Shown one piece after another: positions 6,673 to 7,849 of a DNA stretch of 7,849 nucleotides (position 1 is the first letter of the stretch; each line of letters begins with the position of its first letter). The translations under genes were made by a program, and so were the position numbers. Source of the stretch: CAYNVS01 sp964400725. Its GTDB lineage: Bacteria; Myxococcota_A; SURF-8; CAYNVS01. The notes under the pieces are model-generated. The model saw nothing but the letters and a program-made list of their open reading frames with translations, did not search any database and was not told where the DNA came from. The stretch spans positions 1-7,849 of the forward strand of contig CAYNVS010000081.1 of the NCBI GenBank assembly GCA_964400725.1. Direction: 5' to 3'.

Positions 6673-7849
6673 ATTTCCACGTCTGAAAAGGCGTGGCCCC
6701 ATTGAAGCTCGGGGCCGGTTTGATCTACAAATTTGGAGCGATCAAATTTCCACGTCTGAAAAGGCGTGGCCCCATTGAAGCAATTTTATTGTTGAGACTT
6801 TTAACGCTGTCGGCAAAATTTCCACGTCTGAAAAGGCGTGGCCCCATTGAAGCTACCATAACGAGCTTATCCTCGAATTGGTTGTTTGCATTTCCACGTC
6901 TGAAAAGGCGTGGCCCCATTGAAGCCGGTTTTTGAGGTTTGGCCGCGGCCTTGCGTTTCAAGGATTTCCACGTCTGAAAAGGCGTGGCCCCATTGAAGCA
7001 CGACAAGATAGTGAAACCGACGGCGGACGGCAAAAATTTCCACGTCTGAAAAGGCGTGGCCCCATTGAAGCCATCTTCCTCTCCTGTTCTCGTTATTGGT
7101 TTCGACATTTCCACGTCTGAAAAGGCGTGGCCCCATTGAAGCACTACACCGCGTTCGTTCGTTCGTCAGAAAACAGCGGCATTTCCACGTCTGAAAAGGC
7201 GTGGCCCCATTGAAGCTTGCGAAAGAATATCAAACGAAGCGGAGAGATACCGCATTTCCACGTCTGAAAAGGCGTGGCCCCATTGAAGCTAAACGGCGGG
7301 CGGGACACGTATTACTTGCACACGGCATTTCCACGTCTGAAAAGGCGTGGCCCCATTGAAGCCACGGGGCCGTAATACGATTCGCTCGTAGCGGCGCATT
7401 TCCACGTCTGAAAAGGCGTGGCCCCATTGAAGCTGGGCCTGCTCTATAACGCGGCGCGCCTGCGGATTATTTCCACGTCTGAAAAGGCGTGGCCCCATTG
7501 AAGCAAGGTCTATTGCCATTACTTAATTCTTTTCTACGCTATTTCCACGTCTGAAAAGGCGTGGCCCCATTGAAGCATTTTCGGCGCGCTGTCAAATTGT
7601 ACTTGCAAGTCCATTTCCACGTCTGAAAAGGCGTGGCCCCATTGAAGCACGCGGCGTCCGGCTCGGCTACGGCTGCGGGCGCGGATTTCCACGTCTGAAA
7701 AGGCGTGGCCCCATTGAAGCGTAAGCAACTGTATGACGTTGGACATGAGCCAGTCGCATTTCCACGTCTGAAAAGGCGTGGCCCCATTGAAGCGTATTTC
7801 CCGCGGGCGCCGTAACGACGGCATCATGCATTTCCACGTCTGAAAAGGT
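6673..7849 (+). CRISPR. Type I-G CRISPR array: 16 full repeats, 16 spacers, and a partial 17th repeat
   Basis: The 36-nt repeat starts ATTTCCAC and ends ATTGAAGC. All 16 full copies are identical by eye. They begin at 6673, 6746, 6818, 6890, 6964, 7036, 7107, 7181, 7254, 7327, 7398, 7469, 7541, 7613, 7685 and 7758; a 20-nt partial copy begins at 7830. Spacers are in order 37, 36, 36, 38, 36, 35, 38, 37, 37, 35, 35, 36, 36, 36, 37 and 36 nt, all different. The repeat folds into an 8-bp stem, CCACGTCT (bases 5-12) with AGGCGTGG (17-24) including one G-U pair, closed by a GAAA loop: the expected substrate of Csb2. Cutting at the 3' base of the stem would leave an ATTGAAGC-ending tag at the 5' end of each crRNA (inference). 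The leader and cas2 upstream and the repeat 3' end put the newest spacer at 6709-6745. Spacer GC ranges from 33% to 83%. Confidence 0.99.
7830..7849 (+). repeat. Partial CRISPR repeat at the window edge with one changed base
   Basis: The first 19 bases match the repeat; the 20th, the last base of the window, is T where all 16 other copies have C. This may be a degenerate terminal repeat or an edge artefact. Confidence 0.8.

Noticed and set aside
6459..6680. Minus-strand 73-codon frame across the leader
   Set aside because: It starts inside the first repeat and covers the promoter and palindromes; no recognisable protein features.
6725..7827. Several minus-strand reading frames across the array with repeated peptides
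   Set aside because: The 36-nt repeat is 12 codons long and its complement has no stop in any frame, so open frames arise automatically. They are translated CRISPR repeats, not proteins.
6673..7849. Array transcribed from the minus strand
   Set aside because: The ATTGAAGC repeat 3' end, the adjacent cas2 and leader, the forward promoter ending near 6668 and the possible decayed repeat at the far end all agree on the + strand.

Overview
The window is almost entirely one type I-G (formerly I-U) CRISPR-Cas locus read left to right on the + strand. The order is csx17/cas8g (5' end outside the window), csb1/cas7g, csb2 (a Cas5-Cas6-type subunit), a cas4-cas1 fusion, cas2, a 227-nt leader, and a CRISPR array of 16 complete identical 36-nt repeats plus the start of a 17th that runs off the right edge. 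The family calls rest on conserved blocks recognised by eye (for example RFQPTGFPDLG in Csb1, the PxARMINEYxYCPR start of Cas4-Cas1, YDI in Cas2) and on the gene order, which matches the Geobacter-type I-G arrangement.

The host is a bacterium of intermediate GC content with ordinary Shine-Dalgarno sites. The sequence does not fix its taxonomy: I-G loci occur in Deltaproteobacteria (Geobacter and relatives), Actinobacteria, Planctomycetes and others. GC is uneven (38% in 2041-2100 inside csb1, 60% in 5041-5100 inside cas4-cas1), as is common in defence loci that are transferred. Both edges cut features, so the window may be a contig or an excerpt ending inside a repeat block.

1-6445 is a tight operon: gaps are 20, 3, 8 and 3 nt, and three genes have their ribosome-binding sites in the gap or inside the preceding gene. 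Csx17, Csb1 and Csb2 make the crRNA-guided surveillance complex; Csb2 is the expected repeat endonuclease. Cas4-Cas1 and Cas2 select, trim and insert new spacers. Cas3, the target-degrading helicase-nuclease, is not in the window and is expected just upstream of position 1.

6446-6672 is the leader. It holds a good array promoter (TTGCAA, 17 nt, TATAAA) whose -35 box lies inside a 17-nt palindrome, a 10-nt direct repeat, and a second weaker promoter-like site overlapping an AT-rich palindrome just after cas2. 6673-7849 is the array.

I do not see a wholly new system. The points most worth a second look are a GC bias at the leader-distal ends of spacers (7 of 16), the palindrome over the array promoter, the charged C-terminal tail of Csb1, the GAAA-capped repeat hairpin, and the non-obvious start of cas4-cas1.
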